Assembly: GCA_963693285.1 (NCBI GenBank)
Contig: OY848917.1
Span: 6,024,118-6,088,117, forward strand
Direction of reading: 5' to 3'
Length of the DNA stretch: 64,000 nucleotides
Origin: Xestospongia muta
Taxonomy: Eukaryota; Porifera; Demospongiae; Haplosclerida; Petrosiidae
This document shows positions 23,701-34,905 of the stretch, one piece after another. Numbering within the stretch: position 1 is the first letter of the stretch; each line of letters begins with the position of its first letter. A program made the position numbers and the translations under genes. Below the pieces are notes generated by a model. That model worked only from the letters and a program-made list of their open reading frames with translations, did no database searches and was not told where the DNA came from.

Positions 23701-23810
23701 TGAACGAACATTGAATTGAACATTGAACATTTATTGTTTGTATACTATTATCTATCTGAAGACCGTTGGTCTTGGCCTGCGGTATGTCAATGATTGTTGT
23801 ATATGATTGT

Positions 23811-23946
23811 TGTATAGATCTCATGTACAATATATATTCCGAAAATACTCAATTTACTTATTATTAGAAAAAAAATTTATATAGTCATGATCAGGTTTAT
23901 TTGGACTTGTTAGTTGTCTGTCTGGATCCGAAAAGGAGCTTGTACA
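23811..23946 (+). repeat. BEL element 3' LTR
   Basis: 136 bp, starting TGTATAGATCTCATGTACAA and ending TTGTACA. It pairs with 15037-15172 with a few substitutions, which gives a rough relative age for the insertion. Confidence 0.88.
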
Positions 23947-24117
23947 TCAACTCTATTCTTTAGTTGTAGTTGAAGAAATGGCATCAATTGATAGCATTAA
24001 AACAGCACTGTTAAGCCTCTCCAATATAGCTAATTCTAATTCTAGACAACATATCCAAAATATCCAAATTATTTGCTCTTCAAACGGCCCTTTTAGTCCA
24101 GGAGCAGCTATGCTTAC

Positions 24118-24510
24118 TTATGCTCCATCAGTTCCCATGCAAACGAGCTTCTTGCAGCTGACTGAATCAATTGACTGTACACCACGTTTCTGTAAGGATG
24201 CTTTAACTACATCAAAAAAATCTTGTGCATTCATAGTTTGAGGTCTAATGACACTCAAATAAATTATCCTGGTATGAATTTTCTTGTTGTTTCCATCAAT
24301 GTCCCACCAAATGACCAATACAAGTTCATTGTGGACTGCCTGAACTACTTGTTGTTGCTTGGCTTCAGCAATGTAATGGATGAAAGTTCTTCCAGCATGC
24401 TCGTTAAGGTAGCTTGTCCCAATATCAACACCATGGTATTTCTCTAGCTCATAAATACAATGATACTTTAAGAATGACAATTTTTCTATTGCTACAAAAA
24501 TTTGTATCAA
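24118..24510 (-). pseudogene. hAT transposase fragment (ZNF862/DUF4371 type)
   Basis: The - strand frame reads YHGVDIGTSYLNEHAGRTFI, HYIAEAKQQQ, LVLVIWWDIDGNNKKIHTRI, YLSVIRPQTMNAQDFFDVVK and CKKLVCMGTDGA. These are the catalytic-region blocks of this transposase group. The expected DGSTD acid motif between FIHYIAEA and LVLVIWW is missing (internal deletion). The copy is separate from the one at 10303, with opposite orientation. Confidence 0.75.
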
Positions 24511-25430
24511 AACTTTTTTCGCTCGTCTTCAGGCAAGGTATGTAATGCTTGTACAATGAGTGCATATGAACATGGACCTTGTCCATCAGCTTAGTGCTCA
24601 ATAGACATATAACCTGGAATGTTGGTCACTTACATTGCTTGTACAGACAGATTCAGCACCAACAATCCACTTAATCACTGAAGTATTTATTACTAACCAA
24701 TCTGGTTCTGAATTTCACACACACCTTGCATTAAGCCAATCAACAAATTTCTTGACTTTTTCAGTAGAAGAGTCACAGTCTAGCCTCACCAGCATCTGGC
24801 AATCTTTATCAAGATTGCACTGCCAATTTCTGAAAGAGTTGTAGGATATTTTTCATCTCTTACTCATTAAATCCAAGTCTTGACATCTTTTCATCACAAA
24901 GAACACTTGTGCCAAAGTACACAAAATGCAAGTAAACAAATTTTAAAAGGTGTTGGTCCCTTGACTGAATATAAGCCGTTTTAACCAGCCATTCTAATTA
25001 TTCACTTGGAAAATGGCCAATGACCAGTAGTAATTTCAGACAATGAGCATTGCAAGTAAGTGAAGTGCATAAAGGGATGAGTTTTTTTCTGGCACATTCG
25101 GATGTGGATTGGCATGTCAATTTTCCAAGAAGGCCATGGTTTTCCTGTACTGTTGCCAAGATTGTATCAATACATGCTCAGCAGAGACACAACAATTTAC
25201 ATAAATGGCAAAGCAATTACAGATCAATCAGTCAAGTGCTTGGTAGCAGAGGTATGTGCACAGAATGGATAACAATCCATAATCCATCCATGCCAATTCT
25301 GTTAGATCTCTGCTGTATTTGACAACCAATCTCTACCAAGTGTCTTGAGCCAAGAAGGACACCTTGCACTCTTGTTGGCAACAGGTTACAACAAACCAAT
25401 CACTGCAATAACTCTTGCTGATCGTAATGG
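24511..25430. other. Probable hAT-derived debris, no clear feature
   Basis: Short frames on both strands without a firm match. Probably more of the - strand hAT and unrelated AT-rich sequence. Confidence 0.4.
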
Positions 25431-25608
25431 GGTGGTTCTTGGTGTAACTTGAGTGTGATGACATCATAATGAAATGATACATAGTGATGTCATCATATAT
25501 GATGACATCACATAAACCCTAAACCAAACCTAACATTATTAACTCTATGACATAATATTGATGTCATCATAGGACAGGTTGTTACATCATCAGTTACACC
25601 CCAAAATG
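25431..25608. mobile_element. MITE copy 1 (TTCTTGGTGTAACTTGA terminal repeat)
   Basis: Begins GGTGGTTCTTGGTGTAACTT and ends with a diverged inverted terminus (CAGTTACACCCC). The internal stretches CATTATTAACTCTATGACA and ATCATAGGACA are shared with copy 2. TGATGACATCA palindromes recur inside. It has no coding capacity. Confidence 0.8.
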
Positions 25609-25875
25609 TCATATCTGATGTTTTAAAAGGTATCACTGTGTGATCAAAGGAAATGCTGAAATGGATGGGCCCAAGTTGTTAAAAATTGACAAATATATTT
25701 CCATACAATTTTACAGATTACATCAAGATGCTGCGAAAACCAGAGTTTTCATGTGGTGGGTATTTGTACACTAAGGAGAGGTGTGACTGAGAGGAGGCCA
25801 CCTATTTGTTCTTCTTAAGATTTCTCAATGAATACTAAGGAAGATAATTTTTCTTAATGGCCATTTTTTCATTTA

Positions 25876-26035
25876 GAAGGCTCTTTTCCACTATCTTTGG
25901 AGGATATGTTTGTGTTCTTTACAGGCTCTGATAGAAAATAAGTTACTGGTTACAGTAAAGCACCAAGGCTGTTATTTTCCAGTGACACAGGTCTAGCTAC
26001 TTCATCTATTTGTGACTTCTCTCTCTCTCAAATTA
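25876..26035 (+). pseudogene. Possible HECT C-lobe-like fragment
   Basis: Reading EGSFPLSLEDMFVFFTGSDR, a stop, then VTGYSKAPRLLFSSDTGLAT resembles the C-terminal lobe of HECT-like proteins (LxFxTGSxxxPxxGF...P.A.TC). The catalytic Cys position reads SICDFSL. Similarity is judged by eye only, and the piece is short and interrupted. Confidence 0.3.
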
Positions 26036-26760
26036 TAATGGATTTAAGGACAGTCTGGTATTGTCTTTAAAAGGACACAACAATTAACCATTAATCAAAA
26101 ATTGATTTTGCTTCATTAGGTATTATGTAAATAACAATGGACTGTATACCAATTGGAATCTGTTCTCTGTGATGTTATCTATTTGGAAACTGTGTGGCGA
26201 GCAATAGAGTTGATTGCATAAGCTCTTTAGACAATAGAAAACAATCACATATCAATGAGCAGGTCAATTCTCAAATTAAAAATGAAAAAAAGATCAAGGT
26301 AAGAAGAGAGGGCCTGTTAAAATAAGTTCACGGCCTAAAGTACCTTGTTTGTTAAGGAATGGCATTTAGTAGTCATAAAGAGAATTTACACCAGCTAGTG
26401 ATCATGTGGTCCAATTTGATAGTGACATAAAAAGGTGGACGTCTGAAAACAAATACCTAAGTCATTTAAAATGATGGGCACGAGTTTACTCTGTGTGATA
26501 CTAGAGAATATTCGCAAGAGTACACCTTGGTAGTACTCACTGATAGGAGACAAAGCAAGAGATGTTGCTTACAGAGAGCAGTTTAATCTGTCAATAAGAT
26601 GGGTGGAAGATGGGTGGATAACAATTATCAAATTCATAAAGATCCTTTAGGGCTGTTTGCCTTCCCAACATCACTGCAGATACACTGTTTAAACTAGTCA
26701 AAGATATCCTTGTTCATTGTTTGCTTCCCTTGTTACTTTGTAACAAAATCAAAAATGTAG
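26036..26760. other. No recognised feature
   Basis: AT-rich. No open frame of note and no repeat with other parts of the window was noticed. Confidence 0.5.
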
Positions 26761-26769
26761 AGGTAAAGA

Positions 26770-27625
26770 ATTCCATGTTTTCACAGATCACAAACCACTG
26801 ATGTTGGCCTAGAATACTTGCTCTGACATCACTCACCTCGTCAAGCACGACAACTAGATTACATCTCACAGTTCACTTTCAACATCCGACATATCCAGGT
26901 AGCACTCTCCCGCATTGAGACAAATGTTCTGTTGTCAGGACAACCCCCACACTGCTATGGCCGAGACTCAGTCCACTGATCCCCAGATTCGAGCTCTTCA
27001 GTCGTCTCCAGAGTCTCCATTAGTAGTTGAAGCCGTTCCACTCACCAACTCGTCCCATCCACTTTACTGTGATACCTCTATACCTCTACTGGCACACAAC
27101 GTCCCCTAGTTCCAAAGCACAAACCAACACAGACTTGTGGATGGAGGCCCTGCCACTTGTTTTGCTCGGAATTCGAACTGCCCTCAAAGAGGACATTTCA
27201 TCTACAGCCGCTGAATGGTGTATGGCACAACTCTCCGCTTACCTGGAGAATACTTCACTCCTATCACAAATACCACACACAACTAAAAGCTCATATGCAA
27301 CGTATCCACTTGTCACCACCATGGTAACATCCCTAAACGCTTAGCCACTGCCACCCACGTATTCATCCACCAAGATGCAGTACGTAAACTATTTCAGCCA
27401 CTGTATGATGGTCCATTTTTAGTCGTGAAAAGAATGGATAAACACTACACCATTGATATCAATGGCCAAAAAGATACAGTTTCCATTGACTGGCTCAAGC
27501 CAGCACACCTTGATGACTACCCTCCACCTATCACTCACAAGTCAACCACCCAACCTCCCACTCATACCACTTGCTCTGGACAACGAGTTCATTTTCCAAA
27601 CTGTTTCACATCATACATGTCATAG
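26770..27625 (+). mobile_element. Ty3/Gypsy fragment (RNase H and integrase C-terminal remnants)
   Basis: TDHKPLMLA is an RNase H remnant. LWMEALPLVLLGIRTALKED (27135-27200) and AVRKLFQPLYDGPFLVVKRM, DKHYTI and DTVSIDWLKPAHLDD (27380-27510) are the integrase C-terminal blocks. The family is that of the - strand element at 39.6-43.7 kb, here in opposite orientation and with the integrase core deleted. Both LTRs are absent. Confidence 0.8.
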
Positions 27626-27998
27626 TGAGCTGTTAATTATTAATAACCTTTATTATGCTACTGGAAGTATCCAGAACATTGGAAAACACGTGTTGTCACT
27701 ATTATATAGTTTTGTACTTAGTCACTTTGTCAGTTTGTTTAAAAAGAAAACGTGTTATATAAATTTAGCAAGTACACTAAAATGTAGCATTTTGACTCTG
27801 TCTGCCTGCACACCATGCTCATAATGTCTACTTTCCTCACAATTACTACTTTTTACCTATATCGTTTGATTCAGTTTTTGGTTACTCTTCTATTAGAGTG
27901 GACTATTGGTATAGCCAAAAATGGTTGGTAAATAGTCAGGTGCGAGTAAAGATAGAGAGACACTTTCAAAAAGAAAGATCAGTTGCTACTATAGTATA
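27626..27998. other. No recognised feature
   Basis: AT-rich intergenic sequence between the Ty3 fragment and the Tigger left end. Confidence 0.5.
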
Positions 27999-29460
27999 CA
28001 GTGGAACACCTGTGACTTACTGATAATATCCTGGGGACAGATTCCATCCAGTACTCTCTGTGTACGTAATTTCTTCCTGAATTATGTATCCTTCATAATA
28101 CAAAATGCGGACGCTTTTTCTGGAACATTTGTGTACAACATAAGCTTCGGTCTCAGAAACAGACATTGGGAGTGGTCACAGAAACTGCAGGATTAATAAT
28201 TCCTGATTATAATCATTTATAATTCCACAAATCAAAGTACTATACTGGAATTGTTAATATATTTCACATGGTGATCTTCTCGGGATAGATAATGGTGGAC
28301 AGCCTACCACCATGGCTGTTTCCCGTTCACTACTGCTATAGAACTATTTTCTTCACATCTCATCATTTGTCACGGGTGTCCATATATCTTTATGGGATGA
28401 AATCGTCTTATGTAAGATCTTGTTTCTACTGACATCATATAGTTTCGAGCATGTGACAACATGTAACGTGCCAGTTGACAACGCATGTCAGCTGGTAAAT
28501 ATGTTGAAGAGTAAAAGGAATAATTTGAGTCTTACACAAACATATGATGTTGTTCAAGTGCCTACCAAGAATCCAAAGGTTAGCATTAGGAAGCTCGCCC
28601 TCGATTTTAAGTGCAGAAAAACTCAAATTGCCCAAATACTGAAGAAGAAAAACCAAATCATGGCATTGTATCGCGAGGAAAATGCTTCATGTGACTTGAA
28701 ACACCTCAGCAAATGACCGTCTCAGTATGGTCAGATCAGTGAAGCTTTATATAAATGGTACGAAGTTGCTTGTTCTAAAAATGTGTTCCCTGATGGAAGC
28801 CAATTGATGGCAAAGGCAAAGCAAATTGCTGATGTAATGGACAAGCCTGAACTTAAGACTTTGAATGGATGGTTTGATTGTTGGAAGAAGCAGTACAACA
28901 TAAGAGAGAAGGTTGCATGTGGAGAGTCTGGAGACGTAGGAGGAGAAACGGTAGATTCCTGGAATGAAACGTTGCCAGAACTGGTTCAAAGGTATCAACC
29001 AGAGGACATTTGGATTAAACTAAATGGATTGCCAGACAAAGGTTTTGGAAATCCATGTTGTTTCAAGATCAGCAAAAGCCAGTTACTGGTCACCTACTTT
29101 AGTCAAGAAAGGCATGAATGTCTAGGGAGATTATGGATGAAATTGAGGAAAAAAATCATCAGCTTGTCACTAAAGGACAGTCAATACTGCTATTTATGGA
29201 CAATGCTGGATGCCATCCTGAAACACTAAAGGATAAATATAGCAACATAAAAATAATCTTATTGCGAGCACCAGCAAACATGACAAGTGTATTGCAGCCA
29301 CTCGACCTGTACATAGTACAAGCATTCAAAATTAAGTATCACATAATGCTATTGTCATATGTGCTCGGAAAAATTGACAGTGTGATACTGCATCTGAAAT
29401 AGTCAAGTCTGTGAATGTACTTTGTGCAAACTTCAACTGTGAGCATCTTATCTACTAAGC
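27999..29460 (+). mobile_element. Tigger/pogo DNA transposon, decayed
   Basis: The left end is TA-CAGTGGAACACCTGTGAC, as in Tigger termini (CAGTGG plus TA target). Coding remnants start with a CENP-B/psq-type helix-turn-helix (KRNNLSLTQTYDVVQV, VSIRKLALDFKCRKTQIAQI) and a CENP-B-like second domain (EALYKWYEVACSK, FPDGSQLM...AKQIADVM, LKTLNGWFDCWKKQYNI). After a deletion comes the DDE part with [16 protein letters not shown] and [19 protein letters not shown]. No right terminus was identified. Confidence 0.85.
28420..29402 (+). pseudogene. Tigger transposase (CENP-B HTH and DDE parts, frames broken)
   Basis: Three frames (28420-28716, 28783-29229, 29118-29402) carry the successive domains listed for the element. 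A stop follows LKHLSK, and a deletion removes the first DDE acid region near 29035-29075 (LPDKGFG then a jump). The second Asp (MDNAGCHP) remains. It is inactive. Confidence 0.82.
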
Positions 29461-29599
29461 AGACAGCTATAGATGAATATTTATATGACTATGCATGAGT
29501 CTTAATTGTTTGTTCATTTAAATATCATTATTATTATACTCATTTAAGTCAATAAAATTCTTTTGCTAAGATTATCTTAGAAAATACATACAGTATTAA

Positions 29600-30130
29600 A
29601 CTGAATGAATTGGTGGATACCTTCAAAAGTAAATGGGGTGTACCACAATGTGTGGGAGCAATTGATGATAGTGATATTCCTGTTGCATTCCCAGCCATGA
29701 AATGTACACACTACTATAACAGGAAAAGGTGGTACTCCGTCATATTGGTCATATTAATGTGGGGTGGCCAGGAAGCCTGTGTTTTATTCTCATTCAAAGA
29801 TATACAAAAGGATGAATGATGGCAGTTTACTTCCAAATTGAACAATTACTGTGAATGGAGTAAATATACCTATACCTCTTTATCTAATTGGAGATTCCAC
29901 ATACCCTCTTATGGAGTGATTGATGAAACCCTTTACGCATAGCACTGCTTTAACAGGCCAGGAAAAGACATAATTATAGGATATCCAAGGCTCATATAGT
30001 GCTGGAAAGATGGAACAGGCTTATGAAAAGAAACGTTATGAGTATAGATAACATTCCCACTGCAATCACAGCTGCATGCATTCTACACAACATCTGCAAA
30101 GCATAACCTGAAGAGCATTCGAGAAACACT
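29600..30130 (+). pseudogene. PIF/Harbinger transposase (HARBI1-like) remnant
   Basis: DTFKSKWGVPQCVGAIDDSD and IPVAFPAMKCTHYYNRKRWY, then SVILV, match the DDE_4 nuclease start (FKxKWGxPQCxGAIDGSHIP). In other frames come NWRFHIPSYGVIDETLYA-type and TAITAACILHNIC-type blocks at 29880-30090. Frame breaks are frequent. The first catalytic Asp is in CVGAID. Confidence 0.78.
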
Positions 30131-30920
30131 GCCTACTTGTACCCAAGTCTTTACAGTGAAAGTGGTGATGTGCTTTTTACATGCAGGTGTTCCTATTTCC
30201 TTTGATCTTTTGCTGTTATTATTTCTAGCATTATTAGATTGAGGTTGAGAAAAGTGGAATTTGCTTGTATCTTTCTGAGCCATGAATCGTTGAAAGACTC
30301 CATGCATCTTGTAAGAGCTTCAGCTATATCAACCTCTGGAGTTGCTTTTTCTTGTAGCCTCTCTTTCCCTTTCTCGTGCTTCTTTAAACGAATGTGATTG
30401 GTAATAACTATGCTCTTAAAGTTGAGTTCTTCATGATAACTGATACAAAATATTTACCATTTGATGGTTCATTGCTGTACTCTCTCACTCTGTCGGCTGT
30501 ATTGATGCCTTTTGGTTCACTGCTGGATGAGCTTCATCAAGCAGTAGTGCTTTTACATAGTCCATGTGGAGGGTTGCCCTTTCTCTTCCTTATCTGTGTG
30601 CCAGCCCTGAAGGCTATGGATACTTTTGCCTATCCAAAGCAGAAAAAACTGAGGTAGAACTTCATCCTCTGTCAAATTCAAACACATACTGCTAGTACTA
30701 GCTTCACTCTGTAGCTCAGTTTCCAGTGTCACTTGTTCTATATATTCAGACAGTGGAGTACAACAAGTATGTGACAACGAAGAGATGAGTGTTCCATTTA
30801 TAATAACCTTTCTTTGGTCAGAATAACACAGTAAATAGTTGTCATCACCTTTACTTATTACTAGCAACATGGTCCTTTGTATCTCATGTGAGTAAGAGAC
30901 TATTTTCAAACCATAAATTG
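30131..30920 (-). other. Possible second ORF of the Harbinger element, uncertain
   Basis: - strand frames at 30083-30307 (basic, Asn/Ser/Lys-rich, ends NARNNNSKRSKEIG) and 30553-30927 show no domain I recognise. PIF/Harbinger elements usually carry a Myb/SANT-like gene in such a place, which is the only reason for the suggestion. Confidence 0.3.
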
Positions 30921-32862
30921 CAAACATGCCAACTCACACGCATTTTGCGTGAGACACACGCTTTTGGGCAATCACTAACAACACAGCTTTTGGACATGTG
31001 CCTTACATCAGGTATAACTGAAGTTCTTAGGTGTTTTTTCATTCTGTTTACAAAATATTTCTGTAATATGTATACTCTGTAGGACCTGAATCTGGTACTG
31101 CTGCATCAGTTTTCACAAAAATGAATGAAGTACTCACTACCAACAAGATCTCATGTTTATTTTATGGGATGCCCTTGCCATATAGTGCATAATACAGCAA
31201 TGAAAGCTTCAGAAAGTTTCACTAAGGTATCATAATAGTATAAAGTATTAAACATATTTTAATTTAGCAACTCATAGGTCACAAACTTTGATGTCGAGGA
31301 GCTACTAATCGACAACTATTACTATTTTGACAAGAGTAGTAAAAGAAAGAGTGAATTAGCTGAGTTTTGCTCTTTCTGTGACCAAGAATATCGAAAAGTT
31401 CTAAAGCATGTCTCAGTGAGATGGCTCAGTCTCGAGATGGGTATAGAGCGATTGCTTAAGCAGTATCCTTCACTGAAATCTTATTTTGTTTCTCAAGGTT
31501 CGTGCATGGCTGTACAGTGTACATGTGTGCACTCAGTGCTATAATGTGTATAACATTGTAATTTAAAAATTGCAGAGGGTGCAGGCACTCGGTTTCAACG
31601 GCTACAGGCAGTCTATTCTGATCCATTATCAGAGGTGTACTTGATGTTTTATCAATCTGTTCTCCAGCTGTTTGTGCACTTCAATAAGCTATTACAACGA
31701 GAGGATCCCATCATTTATATGTTATCGGATGAAATCAACCATTTTTTTAAAAAACTCCTTGGGAAATTTGTTTCTGTTCCCGCCATTAAAGGAGCATCAT
31801 CTATATCTCAAGTAGACTACCATAATAAAGCTCAACGGTTGCCAGGTAAAATACACCATACATGTGTTACTACCATCGACAAGGAGCTATAAAAACAATT
31901 TTTTTTGATTTTTTTTTTTGACTATTATAGATTCAGAACTTGATATTGGACTTATGACCAGGCAGTTACTGAACAAGCTAGAAGATGAGGGTGACATAAC
32001 TCATCGAGAGGTTAGAGTATTCCACAATGCAGTTCGCGACTTCTTAACAACAGCAGCAGATTACGCACTCAGTAACTTACCTATCAAAGATAAATTATTA
32101 CAAAATGCAGGGTTTCTGAATTTTGAAAAAAAAGAGATGTCATCTTTTTCACAGGTGGAATATTTCGTTCACAGGTAGGCAATTAAAGCAGTTTATCTGT
32201 TTAATTGAAGTGCTTGCCATAATGCAGGTACCCAAATGTGTTGCCTTTTCAGTCTGTCATTGAGTTGAGTGCCCTGGAGGAAGAATTCTTAGACTATCAA
32301 TTGATGGAATCCACCGAAATCCCTTCAAGTGTATGGGAATCAGCTGCAACTGTCACCAAAAGTGATCATGCTACTTACAAGATAGATAGTCTTTGGTCTT
32401 ACCTTGTTGGTATGAGGAGAGGAGATGGTACATACAGATTCGAAAAGCTACGTAAAATAGCAATGCTGGTACTCATACTTCCTCACTCAAATGCACTAGA
32501 AGAGAGGGTTTTCAGTATGGTTTCCAAGAATAAAACCAAGTTTCGGCCTAATTTACAACTCGATGGCACACTATCAAGCATTATTTGTGTGAAACTTGGA
32601 AATACAGAGCCCTGTAGCAGTTATAATCCTCCAAAAGATGTTCTTGAAAATGCCAAGAAAGCAACTAAGGAATACAACAAACTATATTCATCTAAAAAAT
32701 AACTTGACACGTATACAAGGCCACTCATGTTTTCCAGTTTTTGTAATTTTTTGCAATTATTGTTTAAAGAATTTTTTTCCACATCTCACTCATTTTCATC
32801 CTGTCTCACTCATTTTTTGGGAGCCTCTCACTCAATTGCTAAGTCAGGGGTTGGCATGTCTG
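30921..32862 (+). mobile_element. Intron-containing hAT transposon with 13-bp terminal inverted repeats
   Basis: The left end CAAACATGCCAAC (30921-30933) and right end GTTGGCATGTCTG (32850-32862) are inverted repeats with one mismatch, starting with the CA(G) of hAT ends. The possible target duplications are ambiguous (AAATTG on both sides, offset by two bases). The element is 1.94 kb and carries one + strand gene with introns. Confidence 0.75.
31143..32702 (+). CDS. hAT-type transposase-like protein, spliced, 3' exons open
   Basis: Exons ending at 31226, then 31278-31498, 31576-31845, 31931-32174 and 32228-32702, join in phase with GT-AG ends. The first contains GCPCHIVHNTAMKASESFTK. The next have FDVEELLIDNYYYFDKSS and VLKHVSVRWLSLEMGIERLL, the catalytic Asp/RW region. 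The third and fourth hold helical insertion-domain sequence. The last ends with a hAT dimerisation-like block (LRKIAMLVLILPHSNALEER and VFSMVSKNKTKFR). No stop occurs from 31143 on in this model. The N-terminal zinc finger and the first catalytic block are not clear, because the frame breaks before about 31140. It is either a young element or a domesticated gene. Confidence 0.72.
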
Positions 32863-34186
32863 AAATTGAATCATTTTTTATAGTTTAAACGAGTGCACGT
32901 GTATACTCTAATTAATGCCCACAATGTAATACCAGGAAACTATAAAAGCAAGCTCTTGATACTGCTGTCCAATTGCATGCTCAGGAGTGTCTCACTATTT
33001 GGAGACATAATATAAAATTTACCTGTGAACAGAATGTCCCTTTCTCTTACTAATACATAGCATATATGATTTGAGATATCATAATTATTCTAAAATTTCA
33101 TTATACAAACATTAAAGGGTAAAACTATTAATAGCTCCCAGCTAAAGAAATTAATTTGGATGAAATTAGAGAGATTTGTATGTTAAGAATATTGTTAGAG
33201 GCTATCAAATTTACAAAGTTGATTACATCCTGAGGTTTGAGACATGTTTCAGAGAGAAAGAAATTAATAGTCATAATAGATACACAGTAGTGATCACAGT
33301 AAATAGAAGTATAGTAGGGCATGTGCTAGAGTGGTGATTGGTCAACTGGAAGGATTAGAGATTCCTTGTGTGTACAAGTATCCTTGGAACAAGAGGCATA
33401 TTAAAAAAATTAATTGCTGAACAAAGTTAAGTGTCATTTGTATATTTGACAGGGATCAGTTTAGACTACTCAAACTTTGCAAGGAAAATTTTAGATCGTA
33501 ACATTCATAGATATCAACATATTGATGAAAGAATACATTTCTAGTTCACAAAAAATTCAGCTCTTCCCTGTGCAATTGGTAATCCAACTATATGGACCAT
33601 TAACAAATTTGACCTACAGCCCTCAATTTGTTAAAGTTTCAATTAATGAGCATTCTACATTCATCATGTGAGAGCAACCAAAACAATATGAGAAACAAAT
33701 ATCAAAGTTAAATAATAACGTGGTAATTAATTTTCATTAGAGAAAGTGATAGCATTGGTCTACAGCCTCAAACAGAGTTTCAATTAACGAACACAGATGT
33801 GGTTAATAACTAATTATGGCTAAAATCATCGAAAAACATTTCTTTTTGTACAAATGAAAGATTGTGCTATGTTTTCATCAAGCCAATATCGTCGGTTTCC
33901 TCTTTGTACACATTAAGTAGCATAGCGATTTAATCTTTCTTGAGACATTGTTGATCATAAATAAGTCTTTATTCTGTATAAAGTTATAAAGGATCTTTCT
34001 GACAAAGTATTTGTTGCTGGCATTACCATGATTACTTTTAATAGAGTGACAACCTTGCTATCAGTTTTGGCAACTTTTTCACATGCAAATCTGAACTTTG
34101 TGCAAAAAAATCTTATTTTATCTGACATTAACATACAATTATCTGAATATATACCTGACCATGCTAAAAGTCACTCAGTACAATGT
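32863..34186. other. No recognised feature
   Basis: AT-rich. The similar phrases GACCTACAGCCCTCAA (about 33610) and GGTCTACAGCCTCAAACAGA (about 33757), each followed by CAATTAA-GA motifs, may be two ends of a small element. Coding similarity was not found. Confidence 0.45.
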
Positions 34187-34905
34187 TTATTCATTTCTCA
34201 TTAGCAACCTGGAGGCTCTTAAAAAGTGATTTTGTGGTGGAAACTTGTAGCAATCATACTTGATGTTGGTCTTGATACAAAGTAGTGCATTCATCATTTT
34301 AGTACTAAGTCTATTGGTGTGCTTTGACTTACTCAAGTTATACTGAGAAAAGAGAAGCTCTGAATCTATATAACTATGGAAAAATATGAACAGTGCCTTA
34401 GCCGGTTTACTAAGCAAAGGGAATTTGGCAAGATTCTTGATCACTGATACATTTGTCAAGAATAATGTCACTGTCATTATTGATGGAAGTGCACTGGTAT
34501 TCTATACATTCTCTTTTTAATGGTGCAATCTCAGCTGTTTGAACAACATTAGGCAAACATTTATTATCTGCTCAGTAATAGCAATTGATCTTGATACTGC
34601 CTGTGGTTCTAGCCACTTTAAATTTTGATTAATGTATTATCAAAAGGAAGTCATTTCCTTGTTTGACAAGCAGCTTCAATCCAAAACTCAACACAGATCC
34701 CACAAACTTGTTAGATTTCTCTCTCAGATACATATCTTCTCTCTTCTTCATGTCTCTCACCTTTAACTAACTCTTGATGAAGACATTCTTCAAGGTCTTT
34801 TAACAAGCCTTGAGAAACTAGAACTACAACATCATGTATGAGAAAAGCCATCAAGATCTTTTCATACAGCATCCTTACCTCTATTCCTTGCTGCAGACTC
34901 ATTAT
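34187..34905 (-). pseudogene. hAT transposase C-terminal remnant
   Basis: The - strand reads FPLLSKPAKALFIFFHSYID, SELLFSQYNLSKSKHTNRLS and TKMMNALLCIKTN. This is the hAT dimerisation pattern (L..ANALL..PHS.A..ERxFS) in a variant form. A charged helical segment upstream (34711-34902) probably belongs to the same gene. Stops lie between the two. Confidence 0.6.

Larger units (their letters stand above)
15037..23946 (+). mobile_element. BEL/Pao LTR retrotransposon, split by a Ty3 element
   Basis: Matching 136-bp LTRs lie at 15037-15172 and 23811-23946. The order gag, zinc knuckle, aspartic protease, RT/RNase H remnants, integrase and a DUF5641-like C-terminus is that of Pao elements. RT is largely deleted or scrambled, and many stops occur. 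The Ty3 element 18167-22302 is inserted between RNase H-like and integrase sequence. The BEL element itself landed in the 3' part of the hAT. Confidence 0.88.
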
